64,000 bases of DNA from Sacculina carcini (taxonomy: Eukaryota; Arthropoda; Thecostraca; Sacculinidae), in NCBI GenBank assembly GCA_916048095.2, contig OU696577.1, positions 7,711,940 through 7,775,939 of the forward strand, written 5' to 3'. Under the pieces are notes generated by a model that made no database searches, was not told the DNA's origin, and worked only from the letters and a program-made list of their open reading frames with translations. Positions 1-27,900 of the stretch are shown here, in pieces. Position numbers and translations under genes: made by a program. Each line of letters opens with the position of its first letter. Position 1 is the first letter of the stretch.

Positions 1-59
1 ATTATTTTAAGGTAAATTATTGCATTGCAAAGGAAAAAATTGACCTATCAACACTGCCA

Positions 60-415
60 CTGTAAAGGCTTCTTAGCTTCTTCTCTTATAGCCTATTCTA
101 TGTTGTCTTTTGTACCTATTATCTCTTGTAATCGCTTATTTCTTATCTCTTGTAATCTCTTCTCTCTTGTCTCTGGTAGTATATTCGCTTTTCTCTCTTG
201 TAATCTCTTTTCTTTTGTAGTCTCTTCTCTCCTGTTTCTTGTATCTCTTCTCTCGTCTCTCTTGTAATCTCTTTTATCCTGTTTCTTATATATTCTCTCT
301 TGCAATCTCTTCTCTTCTCCATTGTAGTCTCTTCCCTCTTGATACCTCTTCTCTCCTGTCTCTTGTATCTTTTCTCTCTCTTGCCCCTTCTCTTTTGTCT
401 CCTGTATGTAAATTA
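60..415. repeat. CT-rich degenerate tandem repeat
   Basis: Imperfect copies of a short unit resembling CTCTTGTAATCTCTT recur about every 15-30 bases across roughly 350 bases. Reading frames here encode only low-complexity Ser/Leu/Phe or Glu/Arg/Lys strings, so they are not taken as genes. Confidence 0.7.
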
Positions 416-603
416 TACTCGGAATTGTAATTTTCAATTATGAAATAATCACATAATCATAGCACAGTCGAGTTAAAAGTGCCGACATCTCAGACAGTCC
501 CTCTGTCTGTATTTGTTCCTCTTACGGCTCAAACGATGATACATCCTCTAGTCATATACCACTTATCTAGATTGATATGTGTCAGACGTAAGCTCGACCG
601 ATG

Positions 604-605
604 CA

Positions 606-667
<62 letters not shown>

Positions 668-1106
668 TGTGTGTTTGTGTGTGTTGCTGTATGGGTTGGC
701 GACAAAGAGGAAAACTCACCGACACAGCACGTTCGACCTCCAGTCCTGAGACATTGCCGACACACGCGCACGCGACGAGATCACCTGCTGGAGAAGCGAG
801 AAGCAAACACGCACCGCACTTGTAATGTCAACACCGCAAAACACAAACATAGACACACAAAAACAAACACACAGAAACATAAACACAAGCTTACACACAC
901 ACACAAATACACACATAAGCGTACACACACCCACACAAATACACACACAAGCATACACACACACACACACAAATACACACACAAGCGTACACACACACAC
1001 GCCCTAACATACGCACACACACAAACAAACACAAACATACAAGCATACCCACACGCACACACAGACACACAAGAATAAAATGATACACACACATACACAC
1101 ACACAA
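604..1106. repeat. (TG)n array followed by (CA)n-rich arrays
   Basis: A (TG)n tract of about 80 bases at 604-685 is followed after about 150 unique bases by CA-rich repeats with AAATACAC and AAGCGTACAC variants (840-1106). The two are complementary and could pair in RNA. No gene is recognised around them. Confidence 0.8.
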
Positions 1107-2386
1107 AAACGCATTGTCAAACAGTTCGGCTTTTCATTGATTCATTATCACGTAAGAGATGTTGTTGTGTGGAAAATCGTTAAGCAGTGGCGATATATGA
1201 ATTTGCGGGCGATTATAAAGCGTGTACTTGTGTATGTAGGTGCCAATATAGGTAATTACGGGTTATTAAACATAAAAACTGCATCGGGTAAATAAATGAA
1301 ATACTTCTGCTCTGTATGTGATCCTATCCAGTCAAAACGACCACGGCAATAGTTGAATGTATGTCCTAGCGTTAACCGAGGCAGCTTTCTCACGCAATTG
1401 CTGTACATGAGTTGGCATATGAGCCATTGGTACGCAATTAGTGCTAACTACTAAACACTCCAAATGCGCCAGCAAGTGCAGCCCAGCAACTCTGTCATTC
1501 AGCATATCCTTTAACACAAAACTACTCTCGTTGCAGCTGTTTCAAAATTATATGTATTTTAACATTACTTTTCGGTAGTACACAGCGATGAGACGCAAAA
1601 AGCACCGTTTTCTTGCGCAAACCTAATGGCATTGCAGATATTGATGAACAAAGATTTGCCTCAGATAACTGTCTATTCGATTATCGAATAGCTGGCATTT
1701 TAAGCTGGACTTCGAGATCAGAACGACGCAATCATATAATTCAGCAAATTATCGATACTAACAGTGTATAGCCAATACATTGACCGAAGTAAGGTTCAAG
1801 GCCAAACCTATGCTCTAACGAAAAAGCAAGACCAGATTTTAACTGTCCAACGAAAAACAAAGCCAATACAGCAAACGGCAATGAGTAAAGCTTTAAGACG
1901 TAGGCCAATTTACTAAACGATAAAAAAATTACCAGTTTGTGATCAGTAGAATGTTAACGAGTTAGAAAAACATGTATGCTACACAAAACTCCAAAGATAA
2001 AAATGCACTTAAAGGCGATTTTCAAAAACCTGCATCAATATACATGAAAAACAAAATAGACAAGAAACAATATCCGCTAAACCTCGCGAAAAAACTGAGA
2101 GCCAGTGAAACAATCACGCTACATTTGTTTGTTGAAGATTCGCAATTGTCAATGCATATCCACTTTTGACATGATCCAGTCGCTATTGGATATTGCACAA
2201 CTCGTTTTTTGATACATTGTAAATATTATAATGTTCAGCGCAATATCGTTTCAATAATATATCTGCTTGTCTCTCCATACTCAACCTATCCAACAATGTT
2301 TTCCAATCGGCTTGGTTACTTATAATGTTGTTGTAGTCTTTCACATGTTTTTTCATTGAATTTTCAAAGTAAAGGAATCTTACCAC
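1107..2386. other. AT-rich DNA with no recognised feature
   Basis: No conserved protein, RNA or repeat with clear ends is visible here. A 60-codon open frame on the minus strand (2183-2390) has protein-like composition but matches nothing I know and runs into a transposon end. Confidence 0.5.
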
Positions 2387-3690
2387 TAGGGTGACCTTTT
2401 GTTGCAAATGCAACTTTTTCATAATAGACTGTTCATCCTGAGATGTCCTAAAATCAATATTTTATTGATCTGAGGTAAATATTAGAGAATATACAAATGC
2501 AACATTTTGCAACTTTTTGCATTTAGCGCAACTTTTGCTACTTTTTCATTTTTTAAAACAATTACTTGGACTTAGGACAATTTTTGGACTTTTGGAACAA
2601 TTATTTCACACTATCAGGAAGCAATTTCAGTTGTAAAGTTGTACATTTCAGTTGAAATGCATGTATCTGGAAGACGTGTGAACATTGTGTCCGTGTGTGG
2701 TGCTAGACATCCAGAGTATGTGCCTTCCCATGGACATACTATAGACATAGCACTCAGACAGGGGCATTTCTGAAGAAAAAAAATTGAATTTTTATACTTT
2801 TCGAGCAACCCTAGAGCAACTAGTTAGATCAACAGCACTTGACTATAATTACCGCATAATCAGATGATGTTTCATCTTCAAAATCCATTTAGATCTTGGA
2901 ACATTAAAGAAAATTAACATCCAGTGAGTCTGTCAAATTATATTGTAGATTTAAATGACACTACCAGGCAACAGCGCGACAGACACGACAGACTAGACAA
3001 GCATGTGAAACACAACCTTAACACAACCGCGAATTTTCTAAGTGTATAATTAAGTACAAACAAAAAGGTAAAACTCCCAAAGTATAATGTTAAGGGGTGA
3101 TATCAGTGCTTAAATTTCATTACTCTATGATTTAAAATTGGTACAATTTTAGAGAAACATTGAGCTTAACTTATTAGCGCAACTATTAGCGATTTTTTAG
3201 CGCATCCATATGTCCACCTTGTCGTCAGTGAGGTGGCAGTTGAAGTTCATGAAGCATGCAATCCTAGCACAACCGCTATTGCTCAAAATGTATTGTGTTA
3301 CAATGTTAAAATGTTGTATGTTGTATGTTGTTAGTTATACAATGTAAAAAGTACCAACTTTTCTGACGAGTATGTTTTTCATAATTAAATGACTTTCACT
3401 ACTCTTTTACGGTTTTTAGCGAGGTTTCTGCCAAATTTAAAATGCTACTTTTAGCGCAACTTTTAGGATTTTTTGGCGCAACTTTTTGTGGCGTACGCGT
3501 ATGTTCAGTGTATGTTAAATGTGTTCAATGTAGAGGGCGCTACAGATGGTGAGCCATGGCCTTTCGGTCGTCAGGCAGTCAGTCGTACAATACACACGCT
3601 ATATGGTGTCAGAAGCTCTAAACCAGTGACTGTATACTCCTTCTGGCGCGATGTCGTGTCGCCATGTCGTGAATTGGATGTCGTGTCGCC

Positions 3691-4440
3691 ATGTCCACTG
3701 AATTGGATTTTCATTCTGCTTCGCTGGCCACTACCTGGCGTGTGTGGCGTCTTGACTGGCAATATTTCGCTGCTGCTAAAGAGCTGTCGGACAAGCCCGT
3801 GTCGGTTCAGGTGTGAACTTTCTTTAATTGCGCCGGTCGTGAGGCTCCAGAAGTGGCCACCCACTTCGCGTGGACAGAGCCAGATGGTCTACCTGCTCTA
3901 CTGAATCATTTCGAGAAATATTGTTCGCCGCAGCAGAACGTTGTGATGGAGCGGTTCCATTTTTACCAGCGCAGTCAACAGCCGGGAGAAAGTGTGGCGG
4001 CATTTGTTGCTTCTCTGTGCGCTCTGTCTGCATCCTGGGATTTTTCTGATCGTGACGGCATGCTTCGTGACCGTCTCGTTATGGGTATCTTGGACAAGTC
4101 GACCCAGCAAACGCTGTTGAAGGTACCAACTCTTTCGTTGGATGTGGCATTACAGACGGCTCTGGCTGAGAAAACTGCACGTCGGTGACAGAGTTTTATG
4201 GCCAATGTGGATTCTCCTGCTGCCGATTTGTGCCGTTTGTCGCCGTCTTCACTGGGTGTGCGTGCCGGCGCTCGTTCGACCCCGACAGCTGAGGTGCGGC
4301 CCTGTCGGTTCTGTTCACGTCATCACGCGATGCGCTGCTCTGCCTGTCCGGCCTGGAACCGTTTATGCCGGGTGTGTGATCGCCGTGCATCATTTTGCCG
4401 GCAGTGTGGAGTGTCCAGTGTCTGCCCCTGCCCGTACTAC
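3691..4440 (+). pseudogene. Gypsy gag remnant with zinc knuckles
   Basis: The frame starts MSTELDFHSASL and is followed by a gag-like helical domain (for example HFYQRSQQPGESVAAFVASL) and a tandem cysteine knuckle region near 4300-4410 (CRFC..HH..RC..CPA and CRVC...FCRQC). Two in-frame TGA codons, at about 3805 and 4186, break it. Gag proteins coat the RNA of LTR elements. This copy cannot make a full protein. Confidence 0.7.
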
Positions 4441-4451
4441 TGCGTACTGCG

Positions 4452-4955
4452 GACGTGGCTCATATCACCTCTAGTCCCAGATATCCTCAGTCTAACGGCA
4501 AAGCTGAGAACGCGGTTCTTACTGTCAAGACGATATTCAAGAAGGCTGCGTCGACGAACGAAAATCCTTTCTGAGTGTTAATGATGTGGAGGAATACTCC
4601 TAGCAAAGGCAACCGTTATTCACCTTCTCAGATACTCTTTGGACGTCAATGCCGCACTACTTTACTTGTACGTCGGCAGGCGTTCTTGCCCACGCTGGTG
4701 GAAGGCGTTCAGGAACGTTTGCTTCGTCAGCGAGTTCGTCAGCAGATCGCTCATGATGCCAGTCCTGGTGTTCGTCCTCTACCACCGATAGCGGTTGGTT
4801 CAGCTGTACGAATGCACCTGACAGGGTCCAAGCTATGGTCGCCGGGCGTATGCGTCAAAGTTTTGCCTTTTAGGTCTTATATTGTGGAACAGAATGGTAC
4901 TCAGTGCCGACGCAACCGGCAACAACTGTTGGCTACAGGGAGACTGCTCCACTGA
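4452..4955 (+). pseudogene. Gypsy integrase C-terminal remnant
   Basis: The translation includes ITSSPRYPQSNGKAENAV, the typical end of a retroviral-type integrase core, then WRNTPSKG and a C-terminal domain with GSAVRMHLTGSKLWSPGV. The frame shifts near 4570-4580. It follows directly on the gag knuckles, so a deletion of several kilobases joined gag to integrase near 4445. Confidence 0.75.
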
Positions 4956-5161
4956 TTGTCACCTCGTTTTCTCCTGTCTCACCCGCTCCGCCCCCAGTTC
5001 ATTCTGTCAACCCTCCTGATGCGGATGCTGCTAGTTCTGTTTCGCCGCCGCTGCGCCGATTCACCCGCGAGCGGCGACCTCCAGCTTACCTGGCTGATTA
5101 TGTTCAGTGAATGTTCGTTGTTTGTTTTTCTCGTTCATTTTTGTGTTCGTGAGGAAGGAAG

Positions 5162-5331
5162 ATGTGGCGGGGAGGGGCTGAAATTCCCCAAAATATGCCA
5201 ACCCCCGGAGCACACCGAAAATCCTGACCATGAACATTTCGAGAATAGTTCTTCATGTTTCCACAAACACCCGCATCTTATTCTCTAGCGCCCCTCAGTC
5301 CCCTACCGGAAAAATTCTGGGACCGCCACTG
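5162..5331. mobile_element. hAT-type MITE (CAGTGGCGG family)
   Basis: It shares CCATGAACATTTCGAGAATA and the right end ACCGCCACTG with the copies at 9896-10106 and 63903-64000. The left end is decayed. It lies inside the gypsy-like element just upstream of the second LTR. Confidence 0.6.
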
Positions 5332-5571
5332 CCTTCGAGTATATGCAATAGTTTCAATCCAAGTCCAGATGGTCCGTATCAGAACACGAAATGGACTTTT
5401 TCGAGCTGTGTGCCGGTACGTGGCGTACGCGTGTGTTCAGTGTATGTTAAATGTGTTCAATGTAGAGGACGTTACATATTGTGGGCCATGGCCTTGCGAC
5501 CGTCAGACAGTCAGTCGTACAATACACACGCTACATATTTCTTGATTTTGAGCGCACCAAAAAGTCACCCT

Positions 5572-6345
5572 ACTTATCAGTAATTGACCCCCATCAACAT
5601 TTTTGCAGATGCGTCAATATCGAGTACTCTTGTACCGCTAATCATCTACGGCCAGAATGAAAAGATGCGTTCACAACTCATGTCCTGTTATACGTACTCA
5701 TACGTTGTTTACAACAACAACAACATATTTTAATTATGGAATGCATGCATGCTAATCATACGTATAATTTATCGTGCAAAATAAGATTCAATTTTCATGA
5801 TATAATATACAAATTATGTATTATTTACCATATTTTCCAGCAAATTATACTTATTCACAAAGTTCACCAAAATGTAGAAAATAATTGGTAATAAAAATTT
5901 TGCATAAGAAATAATATTTAGCAGGCCTATAAATATGCATACTGCAGTCAGAATATCTTCACACAAGGCTGCATTTTTTGGAAGTGGAACTGAATAATAT
6001 ATTTGGTTTATGATTTAAAGTTGTAATTTGAATATCATTTTTGCATTCTGTGACTATTACAGATGTAAGGAATATGTGTCGTATTCGGCGCAGGTCTGCG
6101 TTTTACGCATGGTTTTACGCGTTTTTGGTTCCGTTTGCTTTTTTGTTTTCTCGCTGGTGCTATCGTTGAATCTTGTACTTAAATATATAATTTGTACTTC
6201 GGACTTGTAATGTACAAATTTGTGTATACCGCTTGTCTGGTTCTTATGTTGCGGTCTTTATTTGCGGATTATTTAGCTATTTGTGTTCCTTCACTCGCGC
6301 GTGTGTTGGTATGGGCGCTCTACAAATATATGTTGATTGTTGATT
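5572..6345. other. AT-rich upstream region of ZNF330, nothing recognised
   Basis: No mobile-element ends, conserved ORF or RNA gene can be seen. The promoter of ZNF330 may lie in the downstream part, between here and 6601, but no core motif is clear. Confidence 0.4.
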
Positions 6346-6348
6346 GTA

Positions 6349-6420
6349 GCTCAGTGGCTTAGGCGCTGAAATCTCGTGTCAGGTTCGCGGTTCAAATCCT
6401 GGTCTGGGCTTGTTCATTTA
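6349..6420 (+). tRNA. tRNA-like sequence, probably a pseudogene or SINE head
   Basis: An A box (TAGCTCAGTGG) and a B box (GGTTCAAATCC) are correctly spaced, but the acceptor stem does not pair (GATTGTA against GTCTGGG) and the T stem is poor. It lies about 190 bases upstream of the ZNF330 exon, so it could be the head of a SINE in the promoter region. It is unlikely to be a working tRNA gene. Confidence 0.35.
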
Positions 6421-6541
6421 CACATTCACTTGAGTCTACGCTGTGCACGCTTGAAACGCCAATAATTATAATTAATAGCACCGTTTTGTGCTGCTTATCC
6501 AGTTATTTATTGTGTCCAGCGGTACAATGCGGCATTGCTGA

Positions 6542-23117
<16,576 letters not shown>

Positions 23118-24451
23118 AAGCGTGACAGCAAATCGGCTGTACGGAGTTTTTGCTTGCGTAAATATCAACCGATTTCAATTTGGGATTGTTGGATTTTAGA
23201 GCGTCTGAATATGAAGTTGACGAATCTTAATTTGGCGTATGAATCTGAGGTTGGCGGTTATCAAATTGACGTTGTGGAGATCGCGATCAATTTGCAAGAA
23301 CACTAACACACACACACACAGACATACAAATATACGATGAAAACCACGTTGTTTATTGTTTTTGCGCACCAAAAATTTATACAAACATGCCTTTTTTGTT
23401 GGCTTCTTCCACACAACATAGAATCACAACTGACGACACTCACAACGAAAACGCCCACAGCCACGCGCGCAACTGAAATTAACGTAGAATAAATACACAA
23501 AGACACATGAAAATTGGACGTGGAATAAATACAAAAAAACATGAAAATTTGACAGGCCAAGTTCCGACGCCAAGCTCGCTTTAGCTCAAAAATCGACACA
23601 TTTGTTGACTGGGCCAATGGAGATCGTAAACAAAAGCTACACGACGAGACTAGACGACCGCCCACAGCCCGACAAACTCAACAAAACTACAAAATAATAC
23701 CCGGAAAATACACCCAGCAAACACTGAAGTCGCACACAGCAGACGAGATCTGAGACTAGTCGGTACATACAGATCAAAAAACACACACACACATACAAGC
23801 GGACTAACAGACAAACCCCCTACCCACACATCAGCAAACACCAACACACACACACACACACACATAAAATACCCGCAAAAATAAATAACTCACAGCGTAA
23901 AATCGTGTATACGAAAGTAATACAGATGGTTCATATTAAGAGGTGTTGTGGTGACTTATACGTGTGCGTTTGTATGTAAGTAGGTATGTATGCGCGTGTG
24001 CGTTTGTGCGTGTATGTGTTTACGTGTGTGCGTGTACGTATGTGTGTTTGTTTTTGCATGTGTTTTTATATGTGTATGGGTGTTTGTATACGTATATGTG
24101 TATGTGTATGCGTGTGTGTGGCGTATGGAATGTAAATCAAGCTCTCTCATACGATGCATGCAATTGAAATGCAATGACAATCGAAGACATAAGACGGTCC
24201 CAGCGCGAATCTCCTAGGAAAATTATCGAATGATCGATGCACGACTTATTGCATTACAGCATTCACTCAACGTGGCCCACTACGAAAGTAGACTTGAAAA
24301 ATGGCCACAAAATTGGGACGGCCACAAATACTGGCGCTAAAAAACAAATACACAAAAACAAACACAAACAAACAAAACACGTACACACTCGGACAGAAAG
24401 ACAAATAGATATTGACAAAGCTTGTTGAATCCTGCTTGCGCTTTGTGATTA

Positions 24452-24488
<37 letters not shown>

Positions 24489-24600
24489 TCTGTTTTTGAG
24501 CAAGAACCACGAGGCAAGTTGACAGTAAGAGCGCATAGGAAACAACACGACAGTGTGATAACTGCCGCATGATTACCAGTATTTTCACGTGTGCATAAGA
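23118..24600. other. Convergent intergenic region between ZNF330 and ELOVL4-like 3' ends
   Basis: It holds CA-rich patches (23305-23330, 23780-23870), a TG-rich patch (23990-24120) and CT/CA repeats (24444-24492). No gene is recognised. Confidence 0.5.
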
Positions 24601-24619
24601 GGCGGCTTCAATTCTTAGG

Positions 24620-24925
24620 TGGAATTATGTCGGAGAAATATTTTTGTGTTAATGATGAATTCTATTCATCAAGGAAATCGTTAAATTCTTCATCAGTATA
24701 ATAATAAATATCAATGACTGGAGTCAGTGTTTCAGCAATACCAGCCAGTTCTTCGTCATCATCATCAGATCAGTCATCAAATTGTATCTGATTAAATTCT
24801 TCATCAGCTATCATTATATACTGGTGCTGAAACACTTACTCGCATGTATAAGGCAGCCCCGAATTTTTTACAGTGAAAATTTAGACCAGAAAAGTGCATC
24901 TTGTAGACGGGAAAATACGGCATTT
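24620..24925 (-). repeat. Dispersed repeat with DNA-transposon-like 3' end, copy 1
   Basis: It is an inverted copy of 63255-63590: both share the tract encoding an acidic tail (ELANIAETLTPVIDISDD on the plus strand of the second copy) and the block GGCTGCCTTA..TTTTTTACAG. It may be the end of a pogo/Tigger-type transposase gene. It lies just downstream of the elongase stop codon. Confidence 0.5.
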
Positions 24926-24965
24926 ATGAAGAAACAAACACACACACGCACATACAGTGTTGGAA

Positions 24966-27900
24966 TCATGACAGTTTCTTGTCGGTCGCGCTGTGCCCGT
25001 TGCATGTGGAGCCGTTGCTACTGCTGGTGCCATTAGTCGAGCAGCCGTTCAAGTGAGCGACACCGTTGGAATTGTACACTGATGAGCGTTTCTGTAATGT
25101 TCACACACAAACACACACACACATGATACACACATATGATACACAGACACACACACACACATGATACACAGACAAACAAACACACACACGATACACAGAC
25201 ATGCAGACACAAATAACACACACACACATACATGATACACAGACAGACACACACACATGATACACACACACACACATACATACATACATACACTTATACA
25301 CACACACATAGACACACACACACGCACGCATACACGTGTATACACACATACACATACACATATATACACACACACATGATACACAGACACACACACACAC
25401 ACACACATGATACACAGACACATGATACACAGACACACACACACACACACACATGATACACAGACACACACACACACACACAAGCTACACAGACACACAC
25501 ACACACACAAACATTCAGATATGACACACAAACACACACACAAACCAACGGTAAATAGTACTGCTAGCACGTTTGTGTGGCGTGTGCGTGCGAAGTGTTG
25601 TGTCCAGCTATGTTTCTACAGTGTGGTCCCGCGGTACCTTGTAGGTGACCAGGTAGAAATGTGAGAACAACACAATGAAGGAAACCATGTACAACTGGTT
25701 GGCGTACAGCATCCACAGCGGAAACGGACAGTCAAGACGCAACGCGTTCAAGCCCAAACAGAAACACAACACAAACTGCGCCTGCAGACAAACATACAAA
25801 CACATACACAAACAATAATGGAATAATTGGATACAATAACAAATGATTGATATAAAAGACAGCCCGTAATGCTAGAATTAAGGCAAATACTGCATTTGGT
25901 GAGATGAAAGAACATAAAATGTGAACATAATTGCCAATGCAAACACATAGCTACACGCTAGACAAGCACACACACACACACACACACACACGCGCATAAG
26001 GTACTATATAATTGAATTTTCGTGGCAGTGGTTGAAAAAACAATTTTTACCAGAAAATGCGCTCACATCTGAAGTTGTTTTACTATATAAACATTGTATC
26101 TAATGTGAATATTTGTCGAAAACAAAAAAACGGTGGTTAATTTTCAAGCGAATCACGTGTCTGAAAATAATCCCTCCAATAAGATAAGACCATAACAGAC
26201 ACACATACACAAACACACTACACATATTCAAGACTGAGGAATACCCATGATACCTTTCAGGCTTGAAATACTAGGTTTTTACTGTAGTACGGTCCAATAA
26301 GCGCACACAAAATTTGAACTTTTCTCCGGTAGTATTTTTCAAATATTTAGTGTGTTCTACATATACAGTATGTTGAAAAAATGCGTCCTTTCCTATCATT
26401 TACGTGCTAATATACGTTTTTCATCAAACTATTGCACATCTTTGTACTGTATTAACATTGATATAATTCATACTAAAATGAAGCTTTTCTTTTTGGATAA
26501 ATACAACTTTGGTTGACTGAGCTGTTTGACCTTGAAATAGCTCTGGCCATTTGGGGTGAATTATGGAAAATATCGAGTAGAATTTTGAATCAGAATATAA
26601 GCTGGTGTGTATGCTGGACGTATTGGGGTGGTACCATTTGCAGCAGGGTGAGGTAGCGCTTCCACGCCAGCCGGGCGGCCATATGAGGACCAATGGCGGC
26701 CAGACCGTAGTACGAGTACATTATCACATGCACCATACTGTTGACCAAAGCACCCACCGCACCTACACACACACACATTACATTAACATCTTTCTATCGC
26801 GCTTTTCATCCGAGGGTCTCAAAAGCGCTCACACACATGCACACACTAAAGCACAAGAGTCATACACACACACACGGTTCAACATGTGTATGTACGAGGT
26901 GCACTACAGGAGCATTGAGACTGCCTTCGTAGAAGCCAGCTATTAACAGTGCTAATAACTGGGGTCCAGTTGTCATAAACGCACGTGCCAAATTTCGTTT
27001 TTTATGTTGCTGGGACTAGTGTACAGCATGCAATCAGGTCGTGAATACAACTTGGACGGTCGCTATGCGATACAATTTTGTTTTAAGCTTGGTAAAAATG
27101 CCACAGAAACATTTGACATGATAACAACTGCATATGGAGAGACTTTTATGAGTGATGCAACTGTGTTCCGGAGGCACAAGAAGTTGCAGGACGGCCGAGA
27201 GGAAGTGAGGGATGAGGAGAGATGTGGGAGGAAATGACTGGAGCGCTACAACAAGTGCATTGAATTCGGGGGCTCCTATTTCGAGGGTGACTGAAGTTTC
27301 ATGCTTGTCTGAAATAAATAACTGGCTCTAATGAAAAAGTCTCAAAACTTCTGGAGTGAACCTCGTAAATAACCAAAACAGTGAATAGCTTCGCTTCCGT
27401 AAGGACCGCTCGTAAAGCGGCTGGGCTACACCCAGAGCCGTAGCAACCGCCCCCCGTACCTAGCTTCCGTTGTGGTAGCACACAGGAGTATGCAGTAGAT
27501 CAGTGGTTCCCAACCGGTGTGCCGCGAAAGCAAGGAACCAATGAAAACCATGAACAATGAAATGACCAATGAAAAATGTCGAAATAAAAAAAACTAGAAA
27601 TTTTATTAAATCCATATTTCCTTATAAGGGTGCCGGGAACTTTTGAAAGGCTAGCCAAGGGTGCCGCAAACTAGAAAGGGTTGGGAACCACTGCAGTAGA
27701 CGTACAGATGTGTACACGATCTCATTGAGATATGCGAAATACTGCTGGAAATGCAGCAGCAATGAGCAACTTGAGCCATAACAAATGTGCACTGCAGTCC
27801 AGCAAGAAATGTCTTCAACTCATTACGCCGCAATTTTGTCGGACTCCGTGGTGTAGTGGTAGCACACACGCCTCACAAGCGGGAAGTCCGTGGTTCGAAT

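Larger units (their letters stand above)
3487..5540 (+). mobile_element. Gypsy-like LTR retroelement, internally deleted
   Basis: Two direct repeats of about 118 bases (3489-3602 and 5420-5535), sharing GTGGCGTACGCGT at the start and ACAATACACACGCTA at the end, look like short or truncated LTRs. Directly after the first comes TGGTGTCAGAAGC, a primer-binding site of tRNA-Leu type. Between them are gag and the C-terminal part of integrase, but protease, reverse transcriptase and RNase H are gone. The element interrupts the hAT copy at 2387-5571 and itself contains a MITE at about 5162-5331. Confidence 0.72.
2387..5571 (+). mobile_element. Degenerate hAT element interrupted by an LTR retroelement
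   Basis: The left end TAGGGTGACCTTTTGTTGC at 2387 matches the terminus of the better preserved hAT element at 28526. The right end (GCGCACCAAAAAGTCACCCTA, up to 5571) matches its other terminus. The flanking 8-mers CTTACCAC and CTTATCAG agree at 6 of 8 positions, as expected of an aged hAT target duplication. The internal motif TTTTAGCGCAACTTTT is repeated as in the other copy. No transposase frame remains. The gypsy-like element at about 3487-5540 sits inside it. Confidence 0.75.

Noticed and set aside
93-437. Glu/Lys/Arg-rich 114-codon frame on the minus strand
   Set aside because: It arises from the CT-rich tandem repeat and shows no conserved domain.
2183-2422. Protein-like 79-codon minus-strand frame
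   Set aside because: Its start lies in the hAT terminal repeat and its product matches nothing I recognise; too little support for a gene.
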